DNA from: JAFGPL01 sp963781805
Lineage (GTDB): Bacteria > Bacteroidota > Bacteroidia > Bacteroidales > UBA10428
Direction of reading: 5' to 3'
Assembly: GCA_963781805.1 (NCBI GenBank)
Contig: CAWAHF010000004.1
Coordinates: 124,001-188,000 of the forward strand
DNA: 64,000 bases
The position numbers and the translations under genes are program-made. Position 1 is the stretch's first letter. The number at the start of each line of letters is the position of its first letter. Positions 53,161 to 60,764 of this stretch are shown here, one piece after another. Under the pieces are notes generated by a model. That model saw nothing but the letters and a program-made list of their open reading frames with translations. It was not told the DNA's origin and ran no database searches.

Positions 53161-54069
53161 ATGGATTTAAAAAATAAAAAAATATCACCCCAAGCTATAT
53201 TAGCTCTCAAAGAGGCTCTTTCAGTGATATTTTGGAAGAAGGATGAACTACGAGATTTTATTAAACTCACTTTAAATAATAATACTATTGTCAGCACAAT
53301 TAATTGGAATGTCACCAAGCGTGAAAGTGTTAAGGAACTCATTGAAAGGATGACTAACCGTCAAGATATTTACAAGGAAGACTTAATTAATCTGATATTA
53401 GCAGTAATTGATTTTACTGATTTTCCACATTTAGAATTTTGGGATGCAGATGGTACATTGAAAAGAAAAGCTAAAAATGCAGTTAAAAATCTAAGAATTC
53501 AAACACAAGGTTACATCCAGATTACAAAAGAGCAGGAAGAATCAAGAAAACGAAAGATCGAAATTGAGAAGAAAATAGCAAAGAACAAATCTTTAGATGA
53601 CGAATTAAATTCACTTAAAAAAGACTTTAATAAAATTGCCATAAACAAAAACCTTCAGCAACGTGGTTACCAATTAGAGAAATTTTTAAATGAACTATTT
53701 ACACTTTATGAACTTAATCCAAAAGGATCATTTAAAAATTATGGGGAACAAATTGATGGAGCTTTTACTTTTGATGGTACAGATTATTTGTTAGAGGCAA
53801 AATGGAAACAGCAGGTAGATAGAGGTGATCTTGCAACTTTTTGTTATAAAGTTGAAACTAAATTAAAAATTGCTATGGGACTATTAGTAACCATGGAAGG
53901 ATTAACTCCAGAGGCAATTGCACCAGAATTCAAATCAATAATTATTATGGATGGTGTGGATTTAAATGCTGTAATTGAAAACAGAGTCACATTACCAGAT
54001 TTGCTCTACCGCAAAAGAAGAAAGGCAAACGAATCAGGTAAAATTTATGTAAATTATTATGAGTTATAA
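53161..54069 (+). CDS. PD-(D/E)xK restriction-endonuclease-like protein (cassette 21)
   Basis: 302 residues. The N-terminal ~100 residues are helical (LKEALSVIFWKKDELRDFIKLTL), then a coiled coil (EQEESRKRKIEIEKKIAKNK). The nuclease domain lies at ~165-290: RGYQLEKFLNELFTLYEL, GEQIDGAFTFDGTDYLLEAKWKQ with the D...ExK active site, and LVTMEGLTPEAI. Related to Mrr-type DNA nucleases. It overlaps the next nuclease gene by 11 bp. The pair has no methylase in the cassette, so self-protection must work differently. Confidence 0.8.
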   Translation: MDLKNKKISPQAILALKEALSVIFWKKDELRDFIKLTLNNNTIVSTINWNVTKRESVKELIERMTNRQDIYKEDLINLILAVIDFTDFPHLEFWDADGTLKRKAKNAVKNLRIQTQGYIQITKEQEESRKRKIEIEKKIAKNKSLDDELNSLKKDFNKIAINKNLQQRGYQLEKFLNELFTLYELNPKGSFKNYGEQIDGAFTFDGTDYLLEAKWKQQVDRGDLATFCYKVETKLKIAMGLLVTMEGLTPEAIAPEFKSIIIMDGVDLNAVIENRVTLPDLLYRKRRKANESGKIYVNYYEL

Positions 54070-54520
54070 CCTTAAACAATTGGAAGAAATAGTTCAGGAA
54101 AGTGTTGATGAACTTATTAAAGAACAACCAGTCCTTTTCCTTAAAAAAACTAACATAAATGAAAGAACAATCTCAAGTGAACTTTCAAATAAATTGAGAA
54201 TTCGAATAAAGCAGTATCATGTCAATTGTGAGTACAATAGAATGGTGGATGAAGATGGCATGCAAATTCCGAAAAGAATTCATCTAAATCCGGATCATGA
54301 AATTCCGTCGAGAGTATTTCCCGACATAATTATCCATAGACAGGAAGATGGATTAAACAATATCTTAGTAATGGAATTAAAAATGAATTGGAAAAACCAG
54401 CTAAAGGATGATGATTTTATAAAAATAGAAAGATATATTGAGGAACTGAATTATCAATACGGATTGTACCTTGAACTTGGTGAAAATGGGATTACTGAAA
54501 TTAAATGGTTTACAAAATAG
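54059..54520 (+). CDS. Second PD-(D/E)xK nuclease-like protein (cassette 21)
   Basis: 153 residues. VFPDIIIHRQEDGLNNILVMELKMNWK shows the PD-x(n)-ExK pattern, preceded by helices (LEEIVQESVDELIKEQP, ISSELSNKLRIRIKQY) and followed by a helix-strand end (YIEELNYQYGLYLELG). It looks like a small single-domain nuclease or a nuclease-fold partner. Translation is coupled to the larger nuclease upstream. Confidence 0.75.
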   Translation: MSYNLKQLEEIVQESVDELIKEQPVLFLKKTNINERTISSELSNKLRIRIKQYHVNCEYNRMVDEDGMQIPKRIHLNPDHEIPSRVFPDIIIHRQEDGLNNILVMELKMNWKNQLKDDDFIKIERYIEELNYQYGLYLELGENGITEIKWFTK

Positions 54521-54531
54521 AAAAAGCACGA

Positions 54532-54668
54532 AAGCACAACACATGGTATAGTGCATGCGGGTTTCAGTGGTTTGTGAGCGTTTGTGGCTCGTAAAAAAGG
54601 TCGGTGTAAACTGATAGGAAATCGCCTCGTAATCCCGCACGACACCATACCATCAAACGTTAGGTTTA
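54532..54668 (+). repeat. attC-like site of cassette 21
   Basis: Left arm AAGCACAAC pairs with the cassette start GTTGTGCTTC. Stem ATGGTATAGTGCATGCGGG / CCCGCACGACACCATACCAT. Loop AACTGATAGGAAATCGCC. Right core GTTAGGTTT at 54659. Its body is nearly the same as that of site 25. Confidence 0.94.
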
Positions 54669-54761
54669 ATAAAAAAGAAAAATTCTGCTAAAAAATGATA
54701 ACCATGATAAAAAATCTGCGTCCTTGAATCAAAACTATTTAAAAATTAAAATTTTAAGATT

Positions 54762-55112
54762 ATGGATGATTTTTTATTTTTCTTGGTAACTGTTGGATTT
54801 CCTGTAACAGGAGCAACTATTGTTTTGACAAGCTATATTATTAATAGATACAAAGAAAGAAGATTTTTAATTGAAACAGGTAAAGAGGTTTCTAAGGATT
54901 CTCCCATTCTCCCTATTTCAAGAACAGCAATTTTACGAACAGGTATAATTAGTATTGGATTATCTTTTGGCATGTATGCCGGAATCATACTCATGGATAT
55001 TATTACCAATCCCGTTGTTAGTAAGGATGAGGGGGTTGCATGGGGGATTACTGTTCCCTTGTTTACCGGATTAAGCTTAATTTTAAGTTATTTTATTAAA
55101 AGCGAAAAATAG
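54762..55112 (+). CDS. DUF6249-like membrane protein (cassette 22)
   Basis: 116 residues with three membrane helices (residues ~4-24, 59-82 and 92-112). FPVTGATIVLTSYIINRYKERRFLIETGK is the typical opening of these Bacteroidota proteins, which usually precede ECF sigma factor genes. Here it is 10 bp before one. It may serve as part of a membrane signalling unit. Confidence 0.7.
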   Translation: MDDFLFFLVTVGFPVTGATIVLTSYIINRYKERRFLIETGKEVSKDSPILPISRTAILRTGIISIGLSFGMYAGIILMDIITNPVVSKDEGVAWGITVPLFTGLSLILSYFIKSEK

Positions 55113-55122
55113 AATAACTTGA

Positions 55123-55704
55123 ATGATACCTGACAATGAACTTGTAAAAAAGATTCTCGCTGGAAATCAAGAATCATATTCTTATCTTATAAATAAATAT
55201 AAGAATATGGTTTTCTCTGTATGTTATAGAATTTTAGACAACAGAGAGGAGGCTGAAGATATTGCACAGGAAGTGTTTGTTAAAGCATATTTTTCTTTAA
55301 ACAAACATAAAAGTTATGAGTCTAAATTCTCAAGTTGGCTATACAGAATAGCTTATACCACATCAATCTCGAAGAAAAGAGAATTTAAATTTCATAGAGT
55401 AAATGTTGAAGAAATAGGTGATTACAAAAATGTAAGCTTTGATATAAATGAAGCATTCCTGGCAATTGAAAAAAAGGAAAGAAAAATAGTTGTTAGAGTG
55501 GCTATTAATAAACTAAAGAATGACGAAAAATTTATTATTCATTTGTATTATTTTCTTGATTGTTCTATCGAAGAAATATCTTATATAACAAAACAGAGTA
55601 AAGATTATATCAAACTAAAATTATATAGGATAAGAACAAAACTTAAAAGTATATTAGAACCTTTACAAGTAAGTGAAAATAAAAAGTATGCAAAACTTAA
55701 ATAA
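55123..55704 (+). CDS. ECF-type RNA polymerase sigma factor (cassette 22)
   Basis: 193 residues. The sigma-2 region is YSYLINKYKNMVFSVCYRILDNREEAEDIAQEVFVKAY with FSSWLYRIAYTTSISKKRE. The sigma-4 region is LDCSIEEISYITKQSKDYIKLKLYRIRTKLK. It directs RNA polymerase to a specific regulon. The downstream gene overlaps its end and may encode a membrane-bound regulator. The presence of a transcription factor in a cassette is notable because it can influence genes elsewhere. Confidence 0.92.
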   Translation: MIPDNELVKKILAGNQESYSYLINKYKNMVFSVCYRILDNREEAEDIAQEVFVKAYFSLNKHKSYESKFSSWLYRIAYTTSISKKREFKFHRVNVEEIGDYKNVSFDINEAFLAIEKKERKIVVRVAINKLKNDEKFIIHLYYFLDCSIEEISYITKQSKDYIKLKLYRIRTKLKSILEPLQVSENKKYAKLK

Positions 55705-56041
55705 AAACATGGATGAAAAATTGTCGATAGAAATTAAGGATTCATTTGAGTTTAATGTTTCTAATGAGTTTGATAAAAAAGTCAAAGAAGAAATTATTAA
55801 AAGAATTATTCAAAAAAGATTAATAAGAAGGTATCTTTTAGTTGTAGGTATTTTAGTTCTTTTTTTAATTAGTGTAATTTGTTTCTATTATTTAAGAACG
55901 GTAAATGGATTATTAGATTTAAACAAAATACATTATTCGACTGGTATTTGGAGATATAAATATGTATCGATAATAGTCCTGAGTTTATCTTTAGTATTTA
56001 CAATAGATAAATTATATAGATTAAAAATGAGACTTTTATAA
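55688..56041 (+). CDS. Single- or two-helix membrane protein, possible anti-sigma partner (cassette 22)
   Basis: About 117 residues from ATG at 55688 (a later ATG at 55709 is also possible). The acidic/basic cytosolic start (LSIEIKDSFEFNVSNEFDKKVKEEIIKRII) is followed by one strong membrane helix (YLLVVGILVLFLISVICFYYL) and a second one near the end. Overlap with the sigma gene and topology suggest a partner or anti-sigma-like role. No zinc anti-sigma motif is present. Confidence 0.6.
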   Translation: MQNLNKNMDEKLSIEIKDSFEFNVSNEFDKKVKEEIIKRIIQKRLIRRYLLVVGILVLFLISVICFYYLRTVNGLLDLNKIHYSTGIWRYKYVSIIVLSLSLVFTIDKLYRLKMRLL

Positions 56042-56050
56042 TAATTTACT

Positions 56051-56189
56051 AAACCTAACATTTTGTATAAGTAATGGCAGGCGATGTAGCAAATATCAAG
56101 GTTTGCAGCACGCTCAAACTGCGTAGCTGTTTGACAGGTAACTACCACGCAATCTGCCACTACTCATACAATTTATCGTTGGGGGTGCA
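56051..56189 (+). repeat. attC-like site of cassette 22
   Basis: Left arm AAACCTAAC is the exact complement of the cassette start GTTAGGTTT (54659). Stem TTGTATAAGTAATGGCAG / CTGCCACTACTCATACAA. Right core GTTGGGGGTGC at 56178. Confidence 0.95.
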
Positions 56190-56253
56190 TAATTTAAAAA
56201 ACGACCCGCTCCATATTTACTTATTGTCTTGATTTTAAAAGTAAATTTAATTT

Positions 56254-56271
56254 GTTATCTTTGGAGATAAC
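56254..56271. promoter_or_regulatory. HigBA promoter/operator, copy 1
   Basis: The perfect palindrome GTTATCT-TTGG-AGATAAC overlaps a Bacteroidota -7 box, TATCTTTG at 56256-56263, and lies 9 bp before the toxin ATG. It is a likely operator for the helix-turn-helix antitoxin. Confidence 0.65.
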
Positions 56272-56279
56272 TTTTTATA

Positions 56280-56615
56280 ATGACAAGAACAATAATTTTT
56301 CATGGGGATTACTTTTTGGATTTTTATAGAAAGCTTGATATTAAGGTAAAACAAAAGATTCAATATGTATTTGAATTGATTAAACAAGTTGATAGAGTAC
56401 CTGAAAAATTTTTAGCCCCAATGACTGGATATGAAGGACTCTTTGAAATAAGAATTGAATATGAATCTAACATTTACCGGATTTTTTGTTGCTTTGACCA
56501 GGGTAGATTAGTTGTTTTATTTAATGGGTTTCAGAAAAAGACACAGAAAACACCAATAAAAGAGATTGAAAAAGCAATGCGGTTGAAGAATGAGTATTTT
56601 AAACTAAAAGGATAA
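56280..56615 (+). CDS. higB: HigB-like RelE-superfamily toxin, copy 1 (cassette 23)
   Basis: 111 residues. FLDFYRKLDIKVKQKIQYVFELIKQ, PEKFLAPMTGYEGLFEIRIEYESNIYRIFCCFDQGRLVVLFNGFQKKTQKTP and the C-terminal IEKAMRLKNEYF match the phage-derived Gp49-like/HigB family, ribosome-dependent mRNA nucleases. Toxin-first order, with the antitoxin ATG overlapping the stop by one base. Confidence 0.93.
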   Translation: MTRTIIFHGDYFLDFYRKLDIKVKQKIQYVFELIKQVDRVPEKFLAPMTGYEGLFEIRIEYESNIYRIFCCFDQGRLVVLFNGFQKKTQKTPIKEIEKAMRLKNEYFKLKG

Positions 56616-56920
56616 TGAAAATGAATGAATATAAAGGGATTAAGACATTTGACGAATTAATAGAAAAAGAACATGGTAAAATCGGGAGCGAAGGTCGGAA
56701 CGCTTACGAGGAAAAAGCACAAATGTTTATCGTCAGTGAGATGTTAAAAGAAGCTAGAAGTCAAGCAAAATTAACACAGGAACAATTAGCAGAAAAAGCT
56801 GGGACTAAAAAAAGTTATATCTCAAAGATTGAAAATGCGAAAGGAAATATTCAACTTTCTACACTGATTAGGATTTTTGAAAAAGGACTTAATAGAAAAA
56901 TTGGATTAACATTCTTATAA
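56615..56920 (+). CDS. higA: HigA-like XRE-family antitoxin, copy 1 (cassette 23)
   Basis: 101 residues. The C-terminal helix-turn-helix is KLTQEQLAEKAGTKKSYISKIENAKGN. The N-terminal ~40 residues wrap the toxin in this family. It presumably represses the promoter through the palindrome at 56254. The stop lies 12 bp before the attC. Confidence 0.93.
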   Translation: MKMNEYKGIKTFDELIEKEHGKIGSEGRNAYEEKAQMFIVSEMLKEARSQAKLTQEQLAEKAGTKKSYISKIENAKGNIQLSTLIRIFEKGLNRKIGLTFL

Positions 56921-56932
56921 TAAATAAATTAC

Positions 56933-57095
56933 GCACCCCAACACGGCATATAGTTCATTGCCTTTCCCTTGCTGTGCGTGGGTTTGAGCGCTAATGAACC
57001 GGGATTCGCAGCTCACTTAGTTCGCAGGCGTCGGTTGCGATACGGATAGGCGTTGTAGGGCGGCAACGAACCATATGCCAAACGTTGGGGGTGCA
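56933..57095 (+). repeat. attC-like site of cassette 23
   Basis: Left arm GCACCCCAAC pairs with the cassette start GTTGGGGGTGC. Stem GGCATATAGTTCATTGCC / GGCAACGAACCATATGCC. Loop contains GCGATACGGATAGGCG. Right core GTTGGGGGTGC at 57084, the start of the duplicate cassette. Confidence 0.95.
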
Positions 57096-57159
57096 TAATT
57101 TAAAAAACGACCCGCTCCATATTTACTTATTGTCTTGATTTTAAAAGTAAATTTAATTT

Positions 57160-57177
57160 GTTATCTTTGGAGATAAC
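57160..57177. promoter_or_regulatory. HigBA promoter/operator, copy 2
   Basis: Same palindrome GTTATCT-TTGG-AGATAAC and TATCTTTG box as at 56254, offset by 906 bp. Confidence 0.65.
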
Positions 57178-57185
57178 TTTTTATA

Positions 57186-57521
57186 ATGACAAGAACAATA
57201 ATTTTTCATGGGGATTACTTTTTGGATTTTTATAGAAAGCTTGATATTAAGGTAAAACAAAAGATTCAATATGTATTTGAATTGATTAAACAAGTTGATA
57301 GAGTACCTGAAAAATTTTTAGCCCCAATGACTGGATATGAAGGACTCTTTGAAATAAGAATTGAATATGAATCTAACATTTACCGGATTTTTTGTTGCTT
57401 TGACCAGGGTAGATTAGTTGTTTTATTTAATGGGTTTCAGAAAAAGACACAGAAAACACCAATAAAAGAGATTGAAAAAGCAATGCGGTTGAAGAATGAG
57501 TATTTTAAACTAAAAGGATAA
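57186..57521 (+). CDS. higB: HigB-like toxin, copy 2 (cassette 24)
   Basis: 111 residues, identical in protein sequence to the product of 56280-56615 and apparently identical in DNA. It sits in a second complete cassette (57085-57990) of the same 906-bp length, directly behind the first. Same toxin-first coupling with the antitoxin. Confidence 0.93.
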   Translation: MTRTIIFHGDYFLDFYRKLDIKVKQKIQYVFELIKQVDRVPEKFLAPMTGYEGLFEIRIEYESNIYRIFCCFDQGRLVVLFNGFQKKTQKTPIKEIEKAMRLKNEYFKLKG

Positions 57522-57826
57522 TGAAAATGAATGAATATAAAGGGATTAAGACATTTGACGAATTAATAGAAAAAGAACATGGTAAAATCGGGAGCGAAGG
57601 TCGGAACGCTTACGAGGAAAAAGCACAAATGTTTATCGTCAGTGAGATGTTAAAAGAAGCTAGAAGTCAAGCAAAATTAACACAGGAACAATTAGCAGAA
57701 AAAGCTGGGACTAAAAAAAGTTATATCTCAAAGATTGAAAATGCGAAAGGAAATATTCAACTTTCTACACTGATTAGGATTTTTGAAAAAGGACTTAATA
57801 GAAAAATTGGATTAACATTCTTATAA
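57521..57826 (+). CDS. higA: HigA-like antitoxin, copy 2 (cassette 24)
   Basis: 101 residues, identical to the product of 56615-56920. The two antitoxins are fully interchangeable, so loss of one cassette would be tolerated while the other remains. Confidence 0.93.
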   Translation: MKMNEYKGIKTFDELIEKEHGKIGSEGRNAYEEKAQMFIVSEMLKEARSQAKLTQEQLAEKAGTKKSYISKIENAKGNIQLSTLIRIFEKGLNRKIGLTFL

Positions 57827-57838
57827 TAAATAAATTAC

Positions 57839-58000
57839 GCACCCCAACACGGCATATAGTTCATTGCCTTTCCCTTGCTGTGCGTGGGTTTGAGCGCTAA
57901 TGAACCGGGATTCGCAGCTCACTTAGTTCGCAGGCGTCGGTTGCGATACGGATAGGCGTTGTAGGGCGGCAACGAACCATATGCCAAACGTTGTGCGTCA
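57839..58000 (+). repeat. attC-like site of cassette 24
   Basis: Left arm GCACCCCAAC and body are the same as site 23. Only the bases after the right G differ: GTTGTGCGTC at 57990, contributed by cassette 25. This is what cassette insertion predicts. Confidence 0.95.
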
Positions 58001-58018
58001 TTCAAAAAACTCTAACAC

Positions 58019-58393
58019 ATGAGAAACATTATTCTGATAATAACGATTTTTGCATCAACTTTGATTGCTTGTTCACAGATTGATAGGTCAAAATTAGGAA
58101 TTGAAAACGCAAAACAAGAACTGGCAAGTGCTTTAAATTATTCATCTGAAAAACAGTTACTCCTTGATACGGTTATAAAAACACAAGAAACTGCAATTAA
58201 ATATGCTGAGACTGTTCTATTTGATATTTATGGACAAAAAAATATTGAAAAACAAAAACCATATGATGTATATAAAATAGATGGTTATTGGATAATTGGA
58301 GGAACATTACCTAAAAGTATGCATGGTGGTACTTTTCTTATTATTATAAATTCCAAGAATGGACAGATTATTAAATTGACACATGGTAAATAA
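58019..58393 (+). CDS. NTF2-fold immunity-like lipoprotein (YbbC/YhhH-like, cassette 25)
   Basis: 124 residues. Lipoprotein signal (IIITIFASTLIACSQ is close to the visible LIACS lipobox). The domain ETAIKYAETVLFDIYGQKNIEKQKPYDVY, GYWIIGGTLPKSMHGGTFLIIINSKNGQII is typical of NTF2-fold immunity proteins that neutralise polymorphic toxins. Its stop overlaps the next gene's start region by one base. Confidence 0.75.
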   Translation: MRNIILIITIFASTLIACSQIDRSKLGIENAKQELASALNYSSEKQLLLDTVIKTQETAIKYAETVLFDIYGQKNIEKQKPYDVYKIDGYWIIGGTLPKSMHGGTFLIIINSKNGQIIKLTHGK

Positions 58394-58788
58394 TGAAAAG
58401 ATTACTATTTATTCTACCTGTTTTTCTTATTGTTTTACAGTCTTGCGCGCAATCAATAGACTTAAATGATTTGAAAATTTCAAATTCAGATTTAAAAATA
58501 ACGTTTTGGACAAAAAGTTCATCTGGATTGGATAGTACTTCAACAAGATTAATTTCCAAAGACTCCAACGAATTAAAAAAACTCAATGATTGGTTGATTG
58601 ACAATTTGGAAGGATGGAAAAATTCTATTGCATCTTATGCCTCGCCAAGTATTTCACTGACAAGCGCTGATTTTCGATTGCTAATTTTTAAAGACTTTGT
58701 AGTCATAGGATATTCAGATAAAAATGATAAACCGAGACAATTGACAAAAAAGACTGACATTAAAGAATTTGAATTTCTTAATGAATAA
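58393..58788 (+). CDS. Lipoprotein of unknown function (cassette 25)
   Basis: 131 residues. Signal LPVFLIVLQSCAQS with a lipobox Cys. The mature domain has KISNSDLKITFWTKSSSG, LKKLNDWLIDNLEGWKNSIASY and LTSADFRLLIFKDFVVIGYSDK, an alpha/beta pattern that is not recognised. It is coupled to the NTF2-like gene. Confidence 0.6.
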   Translation: MKRLLFILPVFLIVLQSCAQSIDLNDLKISNSDLKITFWTKSSSGLDSTSTRLISKDSNELKKLNDWLIDNLEGWKNSIASYASPSISLTSADFRLLIFKDFVVIGYSDKNDKPRQLTKKTDIKEFEFLNE

Positions 58789-58798
58789 AAAATGAACG

Positions 58799-58937
58799 AA
58801 CGCACAACACATGGTATAGTGCATGCGGGTTTCAGAGGTTTGCGAGCGTTTGTATCTCGTAAAAAAAGTCGGTGTAAACTGATAAGTTTTCGCCTCGTAA
58901 TCCCGCACGACACCATACCATAAAACGTTATGCGCAA
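58799..58937 (+). repeat. attC-like site of cassette 25
   Basis: Left arm AACGCACAAC pairs with the start GTTGTGCGTC. Stem ATGGTATAGTGCATGCGGG / CCCGCACGACACCATACCAT. Loop CTGATAAGTTTTCGCC. Right core GTTATGCGC at 58927. Confidence 0.95.
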
Positions 58938-58968
58938 TTAGGTGTAAACGGTATAAACATTAAAAAAA

Positions 58969-60561
58969 ATGAAGCGTAAAAAAATTTTGATTATAGCAGT
59001 TTCAAGTCTATTAGTATTTTTTATTGCTTTTGGGATTTTTAGGGCTGTTCAAGTAAAAACACAAGTAAAAGAACTCTTTAAGCTGAATAAACAATTACAA
59101 AAAGAAGGCTATTACATGGCTGATTTTGAATTCCGGGGGCTAGGATTCTCATACCTGTTGGATAAAGGGGAATATTTAAAATCTATAAATAATTTATTGG
59201 AATATCATTCTAAATTAAAGAACAGGGAAGGATTACTGAAAATTCCGGATTTCAATAATAAACAGGAAGAAATAGACTTTTTTCTTAATCTGCAAAATCC
59301 AAAAACGGGAGCATTTATAGATGAATCTGTTCCTTATTGTGTCTATTGGGAAATTTCACAAAATATAATAAGTCACTTGGAATCATTAATGGATTCAACA
59401 TCTGCACCTTTACAACTTAAATATCCATTAAAATTTCTGGATGATATTAATACACCCGAGAAACTCTATGTTTTCCTGGACGATATTTCTTATGTTGGTT
59501 GGAAAGCTTCTAAATTTCCCCAAACTACCTTTCATTTTGCGCGCAACTTATTGGATTGTGCAAAACAAGGCAATATTTTGGAAAGAAATAATTTGTACAG
59601 TTTTTCGCCCGAATGGAAACAGGCTATGTTAAAGTGGATGTATGATTTTCAGGATAGTACAAGCGGTATGTGGGGACCCAAAAGCAGGAGAACAGGTGCA
59701 TTACTTAAATATGACCTCAATAATACAGCCTCCATATTAAAAGCATATCGGGATACTGACGGGAATGATTTATATGACGACTTCCCATTACGATATACCG
59801 ATAAATTATTTTCAAATTCTCTGAAGATTCTTTCAGAACCTTATCCTGACGAAGATGAATTAGATGAAATCCATGAATGGAATCTAAAGAAAGTAAAAGG
59901 GTTTAAAATGATTTTACGATATCTGTGGAAAGATGCATCAAAACAAGATAAGCAAGCTATGGAGAATTTATTGGAAGAATTTGTAAAAATAAGCTTTGAT
60001 AAATACTACGTTAAATCAGAAGGAGCATTTAGTTACTATCCAAAATCCAAACATGCATCGGCGGATGGGTTTTCAAATATGATTTTTGATAATATAGGAG
60101 CATTTTCATACACAAAACAAAAAAAACTATTTGGCGAATCTATTGATTCTATTCAAAATTATGGAAGTATACCGATTGAAAATTTTAAGCCTTTTATTCA
60201 TAAAATATTGAAAAGCGATATGAAAATTAATTCACTCCGCTTTTATAAAACTAAACCTGACAGTTCGAAATTAACAGAAAATGTTTGGGCCTTATATTAT
60301 CCAAATAATTCCGGTGTTTTGGATGTTACAGAGTTAGTCCCCAATTTAGTTGCATGGGCTGATTCTACCACGCTTTCAGTTGGTAATTGGACATCAGTAG
60401 CAGAGAAAAAACAAGAACTGGAAAAGGTACATATCAAAAAGCCAATAATTTTGTTGGAAAATAATATTGAAAATGTGCTTGAAGTTGAAGAGAATGTATA
60501 TTGTATTGGATTTAATATTCTTCAGATACCGAAATTTATAATAAAATGCAATTCAAAATAA
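58969..60561 (+). CDS. Membrane-anchored helical protein, possible alpha/alpha-toroid fold (cassette 26)
   Basis: 530 residues. One N-terminal membrane anchor (LIIAVSSLLVFFIAFGIFRAV). The large extracytoplasmic part is helix-rich with recurring segments: FFLNLQNPKTGAFIDESVPYC, MYDFQDSTSGMWGPKSRRTGALLKYDLNN, SEGAFSYYPKSKHASADGFS. The Q-D/N-x(3)-G-x-W/F pattern recalls QW-type repeats of prenyltransferase/terpene-cyclase-like toroids. No catalytic motif is assigned. Sole gene of the cassette. Confidence 0.55.
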   Translation: MKRKKILIIAVSSLLVFFIAFGIFRAVQVKTQVKELFKLNKQLQKEGYYMADFEFRGLGFSYLLDKGEYLKSINNLLEYHSKLKNREGLLKIPDFNNKQEEIDFFLNLQNPKTGAFIDESVPYCVYWEISQNIISHLESLMDSTSAPLQLKYPLKFLDDINTPEKLYVFLDDISYVGWKASKFPQTTFHFARNLLDCAKQGNILERNNLYSFSPEWKQAMLKWMYDFQDSTSGMWGPKSRRTGALLKYDLNNTASILKAYRDTDGNDLYDDFPLRYTDKLFSNSLKILSEPYPDEDELDEIHEWNLKKVKGFKMILRYLWKDASKQDKQAMENLLEEFVKISFDKYYVKSEGAFSYYPKSKHASADGFSNMIFDNIGAFSYTKQKKLFGESIDSIQNYGSIPIENFKPFIHKILKSDMKINSLRFYKTKPDSSKLTENVWALYYPNNSGVLDVTELVPNLVAWADSTTLSVGNWTSVAEKKQELEKVHIKKPIILLENNIENVLEVEENVYCIGFNILQIPKFIIKCNSK

Positions 60562-60563
60562 AA

Positions 60564-60699
60564 GCGCATAACAATGTATAAAAATAATAGCCGGGTTAGT
60601 AGGTATTCAAGTGTTCTTAGCCCGCTTCAACTTTGTACCGGTTTGATAGGTAATGCTCCCGCAATCGGCTACTATTCTTATACGAACCGTTGGGCATAA
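60564..60699 (+). repeat. attC-like site of cassette 26
   Basis: Left arm GCGCATAAC is the exact complement of the cassette start GTTATGCGC. Stem TGTATAAAAATAATAGCCGG / CGGCTACTATTCTTATACG. Loop GTTTGATAGGTAATGCTCCCGC. Right core GTTGGGCATA at 60689. Confidence 0.96.
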
Positions 60700-60764
60700 T
60701 TCTGGAGAGCCGGGTGAATCCAAGAAGCCCAGTGATTTGAGAAAATTATAATAAACCATATATC

